From the NCBI GenBank assembly GCA_937892845.1, contig CALBGP010000034.1, positions 1 to 43,695 on the forward strand: a DNA stretch of 43,695 bases, in the 5' to 3' direction. The position numbers and the translations under genes are program-made. Of the stretch, positions 23,792-32,221 are shown piece by piece (position 1 is the stretch's first letter; every line of letters begins with the position of its first letter). Below the pieces are notes generated by a model. That model did not search any database and was not told the DNA's origin. It saw nothing but the letters and a program-made list of their open reading frames with translations. The DNA comes from an uncultured Eggerthellaceae bacterium. GTDB lineage: Bacteria; Actinomycetota; Coriobacteriia; Coriobacteriales; Eggerthellaceae.

Positions 23792-24873
23792 CAGGAACGC
23801 TTCACTCCCAGATGGTCAAACGCCCTATCGGTTGCCTGGCGCCCCTTCGGAGTACGCATGATCAGGCCTTGCTGAATCAGGAAGGGTTCGTACACCTCTT
23901 CGACCGTATCAGGGTCTTCGGCCAGAGCAGACGAAAGCGTAGACAAGCCCACAGGACGACCGCCGAAGGAAACGCAGAGCAGTTCGAGGATCTTGTTGTC
24001 AAGAGCATCCAATCCCAGAGAGTCTACCTCGAAAAAGCCCAGCGCCGTTGCTGCCGTATCCTCATCGATAACGCCGTCGCCGCGCACCTGAGCCCAATCG
24101 CGCACACGCTTGAGCAGCCTGTTTGCCAAACGCGGCGTCCCTCGGCTTCTACGGGCAACCTCCAGCGCACCCTCCGCATCAATGGATACTCCCAGAATGG
24201 AGGCCGAGCGCTTCACGATATCCGCCAGCTCCTCGTGCGTGTAGTAGTCAAGGCGAAACTCGATGCCGAACCTGTCGCGCAACGGGCCCGTGAGCAAACC
24301 CGTGCGTGTAGTTGCACCGACCAAGGTGAATTTATGCAGATCGAGTCTGATGCTGCGTGCTGCCGGACCCTTCCCCACGACAATATCCAGCACGTAATCC
24401 TCAAGCGCCGGATAGAGCACCTCTTCGACACTGCGATTGAGCCTGTGAATCTCATCGATGAACAGGACATCACCCTCTTCAAGGTTCGTGAGGATGGCCG
24501 CCAAATCTCCGGGACGTGCGATGGCAGGACCGCTGGTGGTGCGGATGTTGGCGCCCAATTCATGGGCGACGACCGTGGCAAGCGTGGTTTTTCCCAAACC
24601 CGGAGGTCCGCTGAACAGGACATGATCCATGCATTCACCGCGCTGCTTGGCAGCTTCGATGAGCACGGCAAGGCTGTCCTTGACACGCGTCTGACCCAGA
24701 TAATCCACCAGCTTCTTAGGTCGAAGAGACCTATCCAGCACCAAATCATCCTCGGTAAGTTCAGGCGCTACGGCACGAGGAGAGCCCATCGCGCTGCTGG
24801 TAGCGGATGCCGGACGACCCCCGTCTGACGGCGCCTCGAATACCAATCCCTCTATCTTTTCAGCATCTGCCAT
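23791..24873 (-). CDS. ruvB: Holliday junction branch migration helicase RuvB
   Basis: A 360-residue AAA+ motor that with RuvA drives branch migration of Holliday junctions. Walker A is GPPGLGKTT (89-97), Walker B is VLFIDEIH, sensor 1 is GATTR followed by TGLLTGPLRDRFG with the arginine finger, and the C-terminal winged helix closes with PFLIQQGLIMRTPKGR. About 40 residues of disordered N-terminal sequence precede the usual core. It follows ruvA by 31 nt and overlaps the small downstream gene by one base. Confidence 0.98.
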   Translation of the reverse strand: MADAEKIEGLVFEAPSDGGRPASATSSAMGSPRAVAPELTEDDLVLDRSLRPKKLVDYLGQTRVKDSLAVLIEAAKQRGECMDHVLFSGPPGLGKTTLATVVAHELGANIRTTSGPAIARPGDLAAILTNLEEGDVLFIDEIHRLNRSVEEVLYPALEDYVLDIVVGKGPAARSIRLDLHKFTLVGATTRTGLLTGPLRDRFGIEFRLDYYTHEELADIVKRSASILGVSIDAEGALEVARRSRGTPRLANRLLKRVRDWAQVRGDGVIDEDTAATALGFFEVDSLGLDALDNKILELLCVSFGGRPVGLSTLSSALAEDPDTVEEVYEPFLIQQGLIMRTPKGRQATDRAFDHLGVKRS

Positions 24874-24904
24874 GCCTTGATTCCCATCTATCTACCACAA
24901 GGCG

Positions 24905-25495
24905 TCATGCGCCCAACCGCTTCAAAGCATACTGCAGCAAAGCACTGTCAGTATCCAGATCATCGGGAGCTCCCTTAAGCGCCACATCTGCTTCGGCCGA
25001 AGAGAAGCCCATTGCCAAGAGAGCCTCGTGCGCGCCTCTGAGCCTTGCCGCCGCAGCCGCTCCCCCTTCTCCGAAGAGATTGTCCGCTGCGTCCTGCTCC
25101 ATGGACCCCTTGAGTTCCAAAATCATGCGCTGCGCCATCTTCTTGCCCACACCGGGTATGGAGGAGACGGCCTTGACATCCTGCGCCGCAATGGCAGCAG
25201 CAAGCTCCTGCGGCCGAAACGTGCCGAGTGCAGCCAGGGCAACTTTCGGACCGATGCCCGAAACGCCTATAAGGCGCTCGAAGAGGTCTTTGGCCTCCTG
25301 GCTGAGAAACCCATACAACGAGATGGCGTCTTCCCGCACCGCCATATGGGTGAAGATCAGCACATGCGATCCCTTTTCAGGCAAGCGGGATAGATCCGTT
25401 GCGGACATGGCAACGGCGAACCCCACGCCTCCGACATTGACGAAGGCCACCGAGGAGCCCTTCGCCGCAAGCGTTCCGTCAAGAAATGCGATCAT
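24905..25495 (-). CDS. ruvA: Holliday junction DNA-binding protein RuvA
   Basis: A 196-residue tetrameric protein that binds four-way junctions and loads RuvB. The OB-fold N-terminal domain begins MIAFLDGTL; two helix-hairpin-helix motifs follow (LIGVSGIGPKVALAAL and VSSIPGVGKKMAQRMI); the C-terminal RuvB-contacting domain follows an Ala/Gly-rich linker with a negatively charged segment. Its start codon is one nt after the ruvC stop, so the two are translationally coupled. Confidence 0.97.
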   Translation of the reverse strand: MIAFLDGTLAAKGSSVAFVNVGGVGFAVAMSATDLSRLPEKGSHVLIFTHMAVREDAISLYGFLSQEAKDLFERLIGVSGIGPKVALAALGTFRPQELAAAIAAQDVKAVSSIPGVGKKMAQRMILELKGSMEQDAADNLFGEGGAAAAARLRGAHEALLAMGFSSAEADVALKGAPDDLDTDSALLQYALKRLGA

Positions 25496-25496
25496 C

Positions 25497-26045
25497 TCAA
25501 CCTACCTTCCACTCCGATACAGAGCCTCTGGATTCTTCGGCAAGAGAATCCATCAGGGCCAACGGAGCGTGAGTCGTATAGCAGATAGCTGCAGCCAGGG
25601 CGTCTGCCGCGTGATCCGGCGTAGGGGGCGCATCAAGCGACAGGATCTTCGCAACCATGTACGCCACCTGATCCTTATCCGCTGCGCCTTCTCCGACCAC
25701 CGCCATCTTGATCTTCGCGGGAGGAAATTCACCCACATCAAGCCCAGCCTGCGAGCACGCGACAAGCGCCGCGCCGCGCGCCTGACCGGTCGCGAATGCA
25801 CTCTGGACATTCACGCCGAACAGCACGGTTTCAATGCCCACGGCAACAGGCTGATAGCGTTCAACCACCAGAGACATCTGCTTGAAGATCTTGCCCAGAC
25901 GCTGGGAGAGCTCCATGCCCGCCGGCGTAGAGATGCATCCATAGGCGCGGCAGGTCAAACGCGACCCATCCTGCTCTATGACGCCCCAGCCTGTGTTGGC
26001 AAGTCCCGGGTCTATGCCCAGTATTATCCGAGGAACCCTCCGCAC
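25497..26045 (-). CDS. ruvC: Holliday junction resolvase RuvC
   Basis: A 182-residue nuclease that cuts Holliday junctions. The RNase H-like core begins ILGIDPGLANTGWG (first catalytic Asp), then the second acidic residue in VGIETVLFGVN, and the pair in the C-terminal DHAADALAAAIC. I place the start at GTG 26045. Reading could extend to TTG 26081, but that codon lies inside the SOS box and next to the promoter -10, so it would be at or before the transcript start. The ribosome-binding site for the GTG is weak, so the precise start is not certain. Confidence 0.93.
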   Translation of the reverse strand: MRRVPRIILGIDPGLANTGWGVIEQDGSRLTCRAYGCISTPAGMELSQRLGKIFKQMSLVVERYQPVAVGIETVLFGVNVQSAFATGQARGAALVACSQAGLDVGEFPPAKIKMAVVGEGAADKDQVAYMVAKILSLDAPPTPDHAADALAAAICYTTHAPLALMDSLAEESRGSVSEWKVG

Positions 26046-26078
26046 CGTACCGCACCGCTTCCATTCTGCTTCATACTG

Positions 26079-26099
26079 CAAACATTTGTTCGCAGTATA
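26079..26099 (-). promoter_or_regulatory. LexA SOS box and -10 of ruvCAB
   Basis: On the minus strand CGAACAAATGTTTG (26092-26079) matches the Gram-positive/actinobacterial LexA site CGAACRNRYGTTYC at all but the last base. An extended -10 TGCTATACT has its TATACT at 26099-26094, directly upstream, so LexA would cover the transcription start. Flanking ATACTGC/GCAGTAT add further dyad symmetry. Confidence 0.82.
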
Positions 26100-26167
26100 G
26101 CATACGTTCCGGAAGATGTGGGCCTGAGGCCAACGACAACCCGATCAGTCCACGCGGATACGGAGCG

Positions 26168-27346
26168 TCAATCCTTGGCCGCGGCTCCGGGCTCGCAATC
26201 GCGGACGCATTCCTCCTCCGGCTTGCCTTCGGATCCGACAGGGTCCAAGGCCTCTTTGGGCGCTGCCTGATCAGGCCCAACTGCACCTTCGAGCTTATTC
26301 TTGGCCTCACGCCCGCCCTTGAGTCGTTTGCGGGCAGGCTTGTCTTCGGGGCGAAACGTCTTGGTCCTCTGAATCAGCACTGCGCCGATGAGGAACGGCA
26401 TCCAGAACACCAAACCGCGATACACCAGCACCGAAGCCATGCCGGCCGCAGAATTGATATCGTAGGCGCTAAAGAGAACCATGACGGCCGCTTCCACAAT
26501 GCCCACGCCCTGAGGAACAGGCGAAATCATAGCGAACAGCGTGGCAACCACATACCCGCAGATGAGGACCTGAGGATCGAAGATGCCGAAGGAAACGCCC
26601 ACCAGGCAGAACGCTGCAAGCTCGCACGTGGACGCAACGATGGAGCACCCGAAGGCCTTGAGCGCCGGCTTCGGGTTGTGAGCTATGATCCCGGCGGCAT
26701 CGCTGAACGAATCGACCACCTTTTCAGCCCACGGGCGAAGCGGCTTCTTCTTGAACTTCGTCAGAACGCGGTTGACCAGGCGCTCTATGGGCATGAGCAT
26801 GGAGACGAGCGTGGCCGGGCTCTTGCGCCCCACCACCATGATGCCTCCCATGAAAGCCACCATGAAGACCACGAACAGACCGGTCAGAAACCATGCAGGA
26901 GACAGGTTGCCGGTGATCTGCAGCAAGATGAATCCGATGACCATGATGGTCATGAAGCCGGATTCGATGGTCATCTGCATGAGCAGCGCAGCGCTTGTGG
27001 CTTTGCCGGCGGGAATGCCGCGGCGGCGCGCGTCATCGACCACCAAGGTGGCACCGGCCATGTTCAGCGACGGCGCGATGGTGTTCATGAAGAAGGTGCC
27101 GAACACCAGCGGCAGGGTCTCACGCGGATTCATGGTTTCTCGCACCGCGGCAAACGAGAAATGGTACGCCCAGCTCTGGGCGAAGTATTTGCACAACTGG
27201 GTGACGATTGCCAGGACCAAGGGGATGATGGCGCCCCGGCTCATGGTTTCAACCAACTCGACAAGCTGATCTCCACGCATGATGATGAACGCCAGCACGA
27301 TGACGATGATCACGCCTATCAGTATCTTCTGGATACTAGGTTTCAC
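26168..27346 (-). CDS. YbhN-type flippase-like membrane protein
   Basis: A 392-residue integral membrane protein of the lysylphosphatidylglycerol synthase transmembrane/UPF0104 family. About eight helices are visible. Conserved spots are FGTFFMNTIAPSLNMAGA with its small residues in a membrane dip, and SPVPQGVGIVEAAVMVLF with Pro/Gly pairs. Without a soluble aminoacyl-transfer domain it is probably a lipid flippase or related export protein. The last 75 residues are a charged Lys/Glu/Pro cytoplasmic tail that is longer than usual. It has no close operon partner: 86 nt separate it from the ruv promoter. Confidence 0.85.
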   Translation of the reverse strand: MKPSIQKILIGVIIVIVLAFIIMRGDQLVELVETMSRGAIIPLVLAIVTQLCKYFAQSWAYHFSFAAVRETMNPRETLPLVFGTFFMNTIAPSLNMAGATLVVDDARRRGIPAGKATSAALLMQMTIESGFMTIMVIGFILLQITGNLSPAWFLTGLFVVFMVAFMGGIMVVGRKSPATLVSMLMPIERLVNRVLTKFKKKPLRPWAEKVVDSFSDAAGIIAHNPKPALKAFGCSIVASTCELAAFCLVGVSFGIFDPQVLICGYVVATLFAMISPVPQGVGIVEAAVMVLFSAYDINSAAGMASVLVYRGLVFWMPFLIGAVLIQRTKTFRPEDKPARKRLKGGREAKNKLEGAVGPDQAAPKEALDPVGSEGKPEEECVRDCEPGAAAKD

Positions 27347-27376
27347 ATAAGTCCCATCTCTTCAGAAATAAGAGAA

Positions 27377-27394
27377 CGGGCCCCTAGAGGCCCG
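27377..27394 (-). terminator. Terminator of the SMR operon
   Basis: CGGGCC (27377-27382) and GGCCCG (27389-27394) form a 6-bp stem, followed on the minus strand by TTCTCTTATTTC. It is 37 nt past the second SMR stop and just before the YbhN-like start. Confidence 0.65.
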
Positions 27395-27431
27395 ATTCTG
27401 CATACTCCAATAGGTTGTGTGGATTATACCG

Positions 27432-27791
27432 CTACAGCTTGGCGTTGACTTCCGCCAACTTCTTTTCGGCAGCTTGCTGTGAACCGGCGTTCATCAAATA
27501 GATACCTACGACCACAAGCGACATGCCCAAACCCGTGAACAGGCTGAACGGCTCGTCCCAAACCACGCACCCGATGACGGTGGTGGCAATGGTGCCCGCA
27601 CCACCCCAGATGCCGTAGGCCACACCCAGCGGAATGTGCTTCAAGATGATGACGAACAGGCCGAAGGAGATCACATAGCACACGATGAGCAGCACCGTGG
27701 GCCCCATAACCGTGAAGCCTTCGGAAAGCTTCATCATGGTAGTGCCGATGACTTCCATCACAATGGAGATGGTGAGCAGGATATACGGCAT
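27432..27791 (-). CDS. SMR-family efflux pump subunit 2
   Basis: A 119-residue small multidrug resistance protein with four transmembrane helices. The functional Glu is Glu13 in IVMEVIGTTMMKLSEGF, and WGGAGTIATTVIG is the TM3 packing motif. The C-terminal tail is a charged 20-residue extension. It pairs with another SMR gene 3 nt upstream, a layout typical of heteromeric pumps such as EbrAB or YkkCD. Substrates would be cationic drugs or guanidinium-type compounds. Confidence 0.9.
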   Translation of the reverse strand: MPYILLTISIVMEVIGTTMMKLSEGFTVMGPTVLLIVCYVISFGLFVIILKHIPLGVAYGIWGGAGTIATTVIGCVVWDEPFSLFTGLGMSLVVVGIYLMNAGSQQAAEKKLAEVNAKL

Positions 27792-27794
27792 GAC

Positions 27795-28112
27795 TTACAC
27801 CCCCAGCTTCAAAACGACGACGCCGGCCACAATGGCAACAAGGCCCAAAGCCATCTTCAGATTGAAGCCTTCTTTCCACACGATTGCGGCGACGATGGCC
27901 GTGAGCGCAATGCCCAGGCTGGTCCACGCAGCATAGACCGGGCCCAAAGGCAGATCCTCGAGCGCCAGCGAAATGAGATAGAACGCAATCAAATACCCAA
28001 TGACCGTGCCGACCAACGGCAATTTCCGACGGAATCCATCGGAGAGCTTCATCATGTTGTCGCCGAAAACCTCGGCGACAACCGCGAGCCCTATGAACAG
28101 AATCGCTTGCAT
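27795..28112 (-). CDS. SMR-family efflux pump subunit 1
   Basis: A 105-residue small multidrug resistance protein with four helices. Glu14 in VVAEVFGDNMMKLSDGF is the proton/drug site. The TM3 segment reads AAWTSLGIALTAIVAAI, different from its partner, as expected when the two insert in opposite orientation. ATG 28112 follows GGAAGG; an in-frame reading back to 28181 crosses into the promoter and is rejected. A MerR-type promoter and divergent MerR regulator gene lie directly upstream. Confidence 0.9.
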   Translation of the reverse strand: MQAILFIGLAVVAEVFGDNMMKLSDGFRRKLPLVGTVIGYLIAFYLISLALEDLPLGPVYAAWTSLGIALTAIVAAIVWKEGFNLKMALGLVAIVAGVVVLKLGV

Positions 28113-28177
28113 GGTTGCCTTCCCTGATATGCGGGGCCGCCAACGTGGAGCGACCCTCTCGTGATACGCAGGGCGGT

Positions 28178-28208
28178 ACAATAAACTATCCCATTATGGT
28201 AGAGTCAA
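28178..28208 (-). promoter_or_regulatory. MerR-type promoter with 19-bp spacer for the SMR pair
   Basis: Minus strand: TTGACT (28208-28203), a 19-bp spacer containing the imperfect dyad CTACC...GGATAG, and TATTGT (28183-28178). The over-long spacer with a central dyad is the hallmark of promoters that MerR-family activators untwist. Confidence 0.8.
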
Positions 28209-28293
28209 TGGATAATTTCGGAGTATGACGAAAATCCTGAAGCGCACCGACGCACAGCCCTACGCAACACCCCTGCAAGCAACGGAGGCGACC

Positions 28294-29211
28294 ATGAAAG
28301 ACAAACTGCTCTCGATCGGAGAGGTATCGAAACTCAAGGGCGTCGGCATCAAATCCCTGCGCTACTACGAACGCATAGGCATCTTCAATCCCGCCTACAT
28401 CAACCCCGAAACGGGATACCGCTACTATTCCATGACGCAGATGATGGAACTTGACGTCATCATCACCTGCATTGAGCTGGGGATTCCCCTTAAAGACCTT
28501 GAGAGCTACCGGAAGCCGTCCGGAGCGCTTGACTTGGAAGCCATGCTTGAACGGGGACGCGCTTCGGCGATAAAACGAAAGCGCCAGGCCCAGGCCATTC
28601 TCCTGCAAACCGAGACCTACCTCAATGAAATCCACGAGCAGCGCCAGCTGCATAGCGCAAACGGCAATCCACAAGTCAGAAACCGGTCGGAAAGCCTTGC
28701 CCTGGCACTCCCCCTTGCAGGGCCCGAGGGACTGGGCATCCGAGCCTACGTGCACGCCATCGCGCGCCTCTACTACCGCTTCGAGCTTGGAAGCGACCTT
28801 GTGCCCCTGTACAAACAGGGCATCATGAAAGACCCCTGCCGCTTGACCGCCGCTTCGTCGGGCGCATCCGCCACGCCTGGCGAAGCCGGCGAACATCCCA
28901 CGCAGTCTCCTGCAGGCTGGGAGGTCTACCTTGAGATGCAGATCCTCGACGAAGACAACCAGCAAGCGGTTCGCAGGCGGGTCTCCGAAGCACTTCTGGG
29001 AACAGGGATGCGTCTGGCCAGCATTCCCGCAGGCATATACAACCGCACCCTCGTGGAGGGCAGCGGCTATGAGGCAACATTTACCAGCGCACGCGAGCAG
29101 GGCGCAAGCCTTGAGGGGTTGGTGCTTGTTTCCGATATGTGGAAGGGGGAGGTGGACCCGGAGACCTCATTCTTCGAAGTCCTGGAACTGCAGAGCGAGG
29201 ATGCAGGATAG
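28294..29211 (+). CDS. MerR-family regulator with effector-binding domain (BmrR-like)
   Basis: A 305-residue regulator. The winged HTH is LSIGEVSKLKGVGIKSLRYYERIGIF and further GYRYYSMTQMMELDVI (here residues 5-60), followed by a coiled-coil dimer helix (about 85-120) and a C-terminal GyrI/BmrR-like ligand domain with WEVYLEMQI and PAGIYNRTLVEG. Such proteins bind the drugs that their target pump exports. A Ser/Ala/Pro insert (about 188-208) lies in the ligand domain. The ATG at 28294 has GGAGG upstream. It diverges from the SMR pair, whose MerR-type promoter lies in the gap. Confidence 0.9.
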   Translation: MKDKLLSIGEVSKLKGVGIKSLRYYERIGIFNPAYINPETGYRYYSMTQMMELDVIITCIELGIPLKDLESYRKPSGALDLEAMLERGRASAIKRKRQAQAILLQTETYLNEIHEQRQLHSANGNPQVRNRSESLALALPLAGPEGLGIRAYVHAIARLYYRFELGSDLVPLYKQGIMKDPCRLTAASSGASATPGEAGEHPTQSPAGWEVYLEMQILDEDNQQAVRRRVSEALLGTGMRLASIPAGIYNRTLVEGSGYEATFTSAREQGASLEGLVLVSDMWKGEVDPETSFFEVLELQSEDAG

Positions 29212-29215
29212 CGGC

Positions 29216-29293
29216 GGCGGGATGCTGACCGGAGGGTTGTACCGGCGGGTTGCATCGGCGGAATGCGCCGGCGAAATGTGCCAGCGGTTGCAC
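29216..29293. repeat. Imperfect 13-bp tandem repeats
   Basis: Units such as CCGGAGGGTTGTA (29229), CCGGCGGGTTGCA (29242), TCGGCGGAATGCG (29255), CCGGCGAAATGTG (29268) and CCAGCGGTTGCAC (29281) follow head to tail after the merR stop. The unit is not a multiple of three, and no ORF is served. Confidence 0.6.
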
Positions 29294-29446
29294 CAGGCCA
29301 GCATCGACGAAGTCGCCTTGCGCGACTCCGAAACGGAAACCTGCACGAAATCGCGTGTTTTTCGGGTGCATGAATTTACGTGTATTTCGAAGTACCTGAT
29401 GATTGTTATTTTTTGTTGAGGATATTCTCACTCTGGAATAGTTTAT

Positions 29447-29504
29447 TGCACCGATATGCATGTTTTTCGAGAATATAAGCCCGAAAAACATGCACATCGG
29501 TGCA
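29447..29504. repeat. Long inverted repeat (22 of 23 bp) in AT-rich gap
   Basis: Left arm 29447-29469 (TGCACCGAT-A-TGCATGTTTTTCG by parts) and right arm 29482-29504 are inverted copies with one mismatch and a 12-nt AT-rich loop. The gap 29212-29671 between convergent merR and yebC has no supportable gene. Surrounding sequence (29395-29450) is clearly richer in A/T than the neighbours. Confidence 0.7.
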
Positions 29505-29584
29505 GTGCACGCGAAGAAATCAGCACACCGCCGCGCATGCGAGAAAGACGGCGCCGCTATGTGAACCGAAGCTCCCAGACACAA

Positions 29585-29610
29585 GAAGCGCCGCACGATG
29601 GCGGCGCTTC
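29585..29610 (-). terminator. Terminator of yebC
   Basis: GAAGCGCCGC (29585-29594) and GCGGCGCTTC (29601-29610) form a perfect 10-bp stem with a 6-nt loop, followed on the minus strand by TTGTGTCT. It lies 61 nt past the yebC stop. Confidence 0.75.
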
Positions 29611-29671
29611 GGCGATGCGTGATGGAATACGAGGCGCAGGCTGAAGCCCGCCGACCAGCACCCGCGGCGGC

Positions 29672-30469
29672 TTAGTCCTCTTCGAGAGCAGCGGCGATTT
29701 CGTCCGTGATCTCCATGGTGTGGTACACGGCCTGCAGGTCCTCAAGCTCCTCCAGCTTGTCGATCAGACGCATGACCTTCTTGGCGTCGGCAACGCTGAC
29801 CTGGGTGGGAGTGGTGGGCTCCATGATGAGTTCAGCGCCCTTGGTCTCAATGCCGGCAGCCTCCAGAGCGGCCTTGACGCTCATGAGGTCGGAGGGGGCG
29901 GTGTAGACGATCCACTCGTCGTCAGCATCCTCGTAGTCGGAGCCGCCGCACTCGGCGACGGTCATCATGAACTCGTCCTCGTCGACGGCGTTCTCTTTGT
30001 CGGCGACCTTCTTCTCTTCGCTCTTGATGATCTTCTCGACCATGATCTGACCCTTGCGCTCGAACTGGAACGCAACGCAGCCAGGGGTGCCCAGGTTGCC
30101 GTTTGCGTGACGGAAGGCAGAAGACACGTCAGCCGCGGTGCGGTTGCGGTTGTCGGTCAGAGCCTCGCACAGAACGGCAACGCCGGCAGGGCCGTAGCCT
30201 TCATAGGTCAGCGTCTCGTAGTTCGCGGCATCTTTGCCGGAGCCGAAAGCCTTGTCGATAGCAGTCTTGATCTTGTCCTTGGGCAGAGAGTAGCCCTTGG
30301 CCTTCTCGATTGCAGCAGCCAGAGAGGCGTTGTTGGCAGGGTTGGGGTCGCCGCCTTCCTTCGCCGCAACGGTGATGTTGCGGGAAAGCTTGCTGAACAG
30401 CGCGGAACGCTTGGCGTCCTGAGCTGCCTTACGATGCTTGGTAGTTGCCCATTTTGAGTGACCTGACAT
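29672..30469 (-). CDS. YebC/PmpR-family protein
   Basis: A 265-residue protein of the YebC/PmpR/TACO1 family. It begins MSGHSKWATTKHRKAAQDAKR and continues with LTYEGYGPAGVAVLCEALTDNRNRT, the family's most conserved stretch (here shortened to TYEGYGPAGVA and TDNRNRTA), and three-domain length fits. Members are described as DNA-binding regulators and, for several, as factors that help ribosomes through difficult sequences. An acidic C-terminus (LEED) is typical. It has a long leader and is monocistronic: neighbours are on the other strand or separated by terminators. Confidence 0.94.
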   Translation of the reverse strand: MSGHSKWATTKHRKAAQDAKRSALFSKLSRNITVAAKEGGDPNPANNASLAAAIEKAKGYSLPKDKIKTAIDKAFGSGKDAANYETLTYEGYGPAGVAVLCEALTDNRNRTAADVSSAFRHANGNLGTPGCVAFQFERKGQIMVEKIIKSEEKKVADKENAVDEDEFMMTVAECGGSDYEDADDEWIVYTAPSDLMSVKAALEAAGIETKGAELIMEPTTPTQVSVADAKKVMRLIDKLEELEDLQAVYHTMEITDEIAAALEED

Positions 30470-30648
30470 GCCTGCCTCTTTCTAGTTTCCAATACGATGA
30501 TCCCGGGCGCTCATTCGCTCTCCCACTGGGACCCCTATCCTGCTCCCACGGGAATCTTGGCGCTCCCTTCGGGGACTCGCCGGCGCGCCACGAGCGCACG
30601 ACAAGAGTGGAAATGATTTTTTCCAACGGTTTAGTCTAGCACACGCCG
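30470..30648 (-). promoter_or_regulatory. yebC promoter and structured leader
   Basis: An extended -10 TGCTAGACT (TAGACT at 30648-30643) on the minus strand implies a leader of about 165 nt. Within it GGCG-TCCC-CGAA-GGGA-CGCC forms a stem (near 30562-30584), followed by several G-run/C-run options. No gene is seen. Whether this leader is regulatory is not known. Confidence 0.45.
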
Positions 30649-30679
30649 CCACGCAAGGGGAAGAGATATCGGACAACCA

Positions 30680-32221
30680 TCATTGCTGTCCTTGCAAACG
30701 CCCATGGTCTTCCACCAAATCGATTAACTGTTGCTGCGAATTCACCGCTGTTTTGCGATAAATATGTGAGATGTGAGTTCTCACAGTGGGTTCAGAAACA
30801 ACCAGATCCCGAGCAATATAGCTTGCAGTGCGACCCTTCGCAAGCAGTCTCAGCACTTCCCTCTCCCGTCCTGTCAACCGATATTTACGACCGAATGAGT
30901 CGCAAACGGCATCAAACGCGGCAGCCACATTACGCAAGTCCGCTGAATCGGTTTTCTCCCCGTCTGAAAACCTAAGGTTCTTCGCAAGAAACAAAACGAT
31001 GATCACCATCAAACACAGCAGGGCTATGGTTGTTGCGACATTCCCCAACCACGAAAACCGGTCTTGAGGAAGAGATGCCGTGGTCATCACCCCAACAAAC
31101 CATCCAAGCTTATACGCAAGAAGCCCGGCGCAAACCGCTTCAAACGAATCGACGCTCCCAAGGGCACGAGGGGCCATCCAAATTACCAATAGAACAGTTG
31201 CGTAGGCGGCGTCAAAGAGAAACACCGCAAGGGAAATGCTGGGTCCGGAAAAGATTGTCGCTAGATACAACGCGCCCATCGAGACAGGAAGAACCACAAT
31301 GATTCCCAGATGGAACAACGAAGCAGCACGCAAACTCTTACCCAGCATCGTAAACGCAAGAGCTGGAAACATAAATCCAATCGCCGAACACGCCTGAAGA
31401 AGAAGAGAGACCAACTCCCCGTCTTGCTGACCACGCCATTGCGAATAGGAGCCCATGATAACAACGCTAACCAGAAACACTATGAGGCAGTAGCAAGAGA
31501 ATCCCTTCGGATTGCAAAATGCGGAAATGAGGGAAAAGCCCTGCCACTCGCCCTGCCCTTCGGCACCGCCCTCCCGCTCATCTCGTCCCTCACGAGCAGC
31601 TTCACGACTTTTTCCATCAGCGCACACCAGCAAAGCGCCCGAGATCAGAGCCGAACAAGAAACTATCGCCCGCGCAACATCAACAGCCAGGAACAGGAGC
31701 ATGAACTGCATGAAACCCGCCACAACAATTCCCCATAGAAAGACCGATACCCTGTACTCCCACGTAAACCGAAGCAAATATTGAAGATATACCGCAAGCA
31801 AAAGCAGTGCGGCATCGATAGCAACAAACGAAACCGGAACCATCCATTCAGGCACGAAAGCACCTGAAAGCCTAAAGGAGTGGACGGCCATCCCGGCACA
31901 CTGCAGTGCAGCAATTCCGAAAACAACGGGTCTGCTCTCATAGAATCGCTTGCTGCAACGATGGGAGAAAAACATCAGGAAGGTGAATGCAAGCAGCATA
32001 ATCGCCATCATCAGCATCAGAAGCATCGGAGACTTGAGCTCGAACTGCCATAAAGCGGTATACCGAATGGCCTCTTTCGACGTGATGCAACATGCCAAGC
32101 CAAGGGTAGCCAAAAGCCACCCAGCATCATGGTCGACCCGTCTCTTGCCCCCATCTTGCACCGTACAACATCTCCCGAATCTGATCAGCCGCCCAACGAT
32201 CTGCGGCATTGATGGAACCAT
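30680..32221 (-). CDS. Membrane-bound LuxR-family regulator
   Basis: A 513-residue protein with about ten to twelve hydrophobic helices over residues 30-415, a charged Arg/Glu/Gly loop near 205-225, and a C-terminal LuxR-type HTH: LTGREREVLRLLAKG...SEPTVRTHISHIYRKT (about 455-500). This one-component design, with a polytopic membrane sensor fused to a LuxR HTH, is very common in Eggerthellaceae, where it usually sits next to a reductase gene under its control. Here the divergent neighbour is a Tat-exported flavin reductase. The start is uncertain: ATG 32221 touches its own GAGG; ATG 32209 or GTG 32161 are alternatives. Confidence 0.88.
   Translation of the reverse strand: MVPSMPQIVGRLIRFGRCCTVQDGGKRRVDHDAGWLLATLGLACCITSKEAIRYTALWQFELKSPMLLMLMMAIMLLAFTFLMFFSHRCSKRFYESRPVVFGIAALQCAGMAVHSFRLSGAFVPEWMVPVSFVAIDAALLLLAVYLQYLLRFTWEYRVSVFLWGIVVAGFMQFMLLFLAVDVARAIVSCSALISGALLVCADGKSREAAREGRDEREGGAEGQGEWQGFSLISAFCNPKGFSCYCLIVFLVSVVIMGSYSQWRGQQDGELVSLLLQACSAIGFMFPALAFTMLGKSLRAASLFHLGIIVVLPVSMGALYLATIFSGPSISLAVFLFDAAYATVLLVIWMAPRALGSVDSFEAVCAGLLAYKLGWFVGVMTTASLPQDRFSWLGNVATTIALLCLMVIIVLFLAKNLRFSDGEKTDSADLRNVAAAFDAVCDSFGRKYRLTGREREVLRLLAKGRTASYIARDLVVSEPTVRTHISHIYRKTAVNSQQQLIDLVEDHGRLQGQQ

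Noticed and set aside
29081..29596. 171-residue minus-strand ORF across the merR-yebC gap
   Set aside because: It reads through the merR end, the tandem repeats and the inverted repeat; composition is not protein-like.
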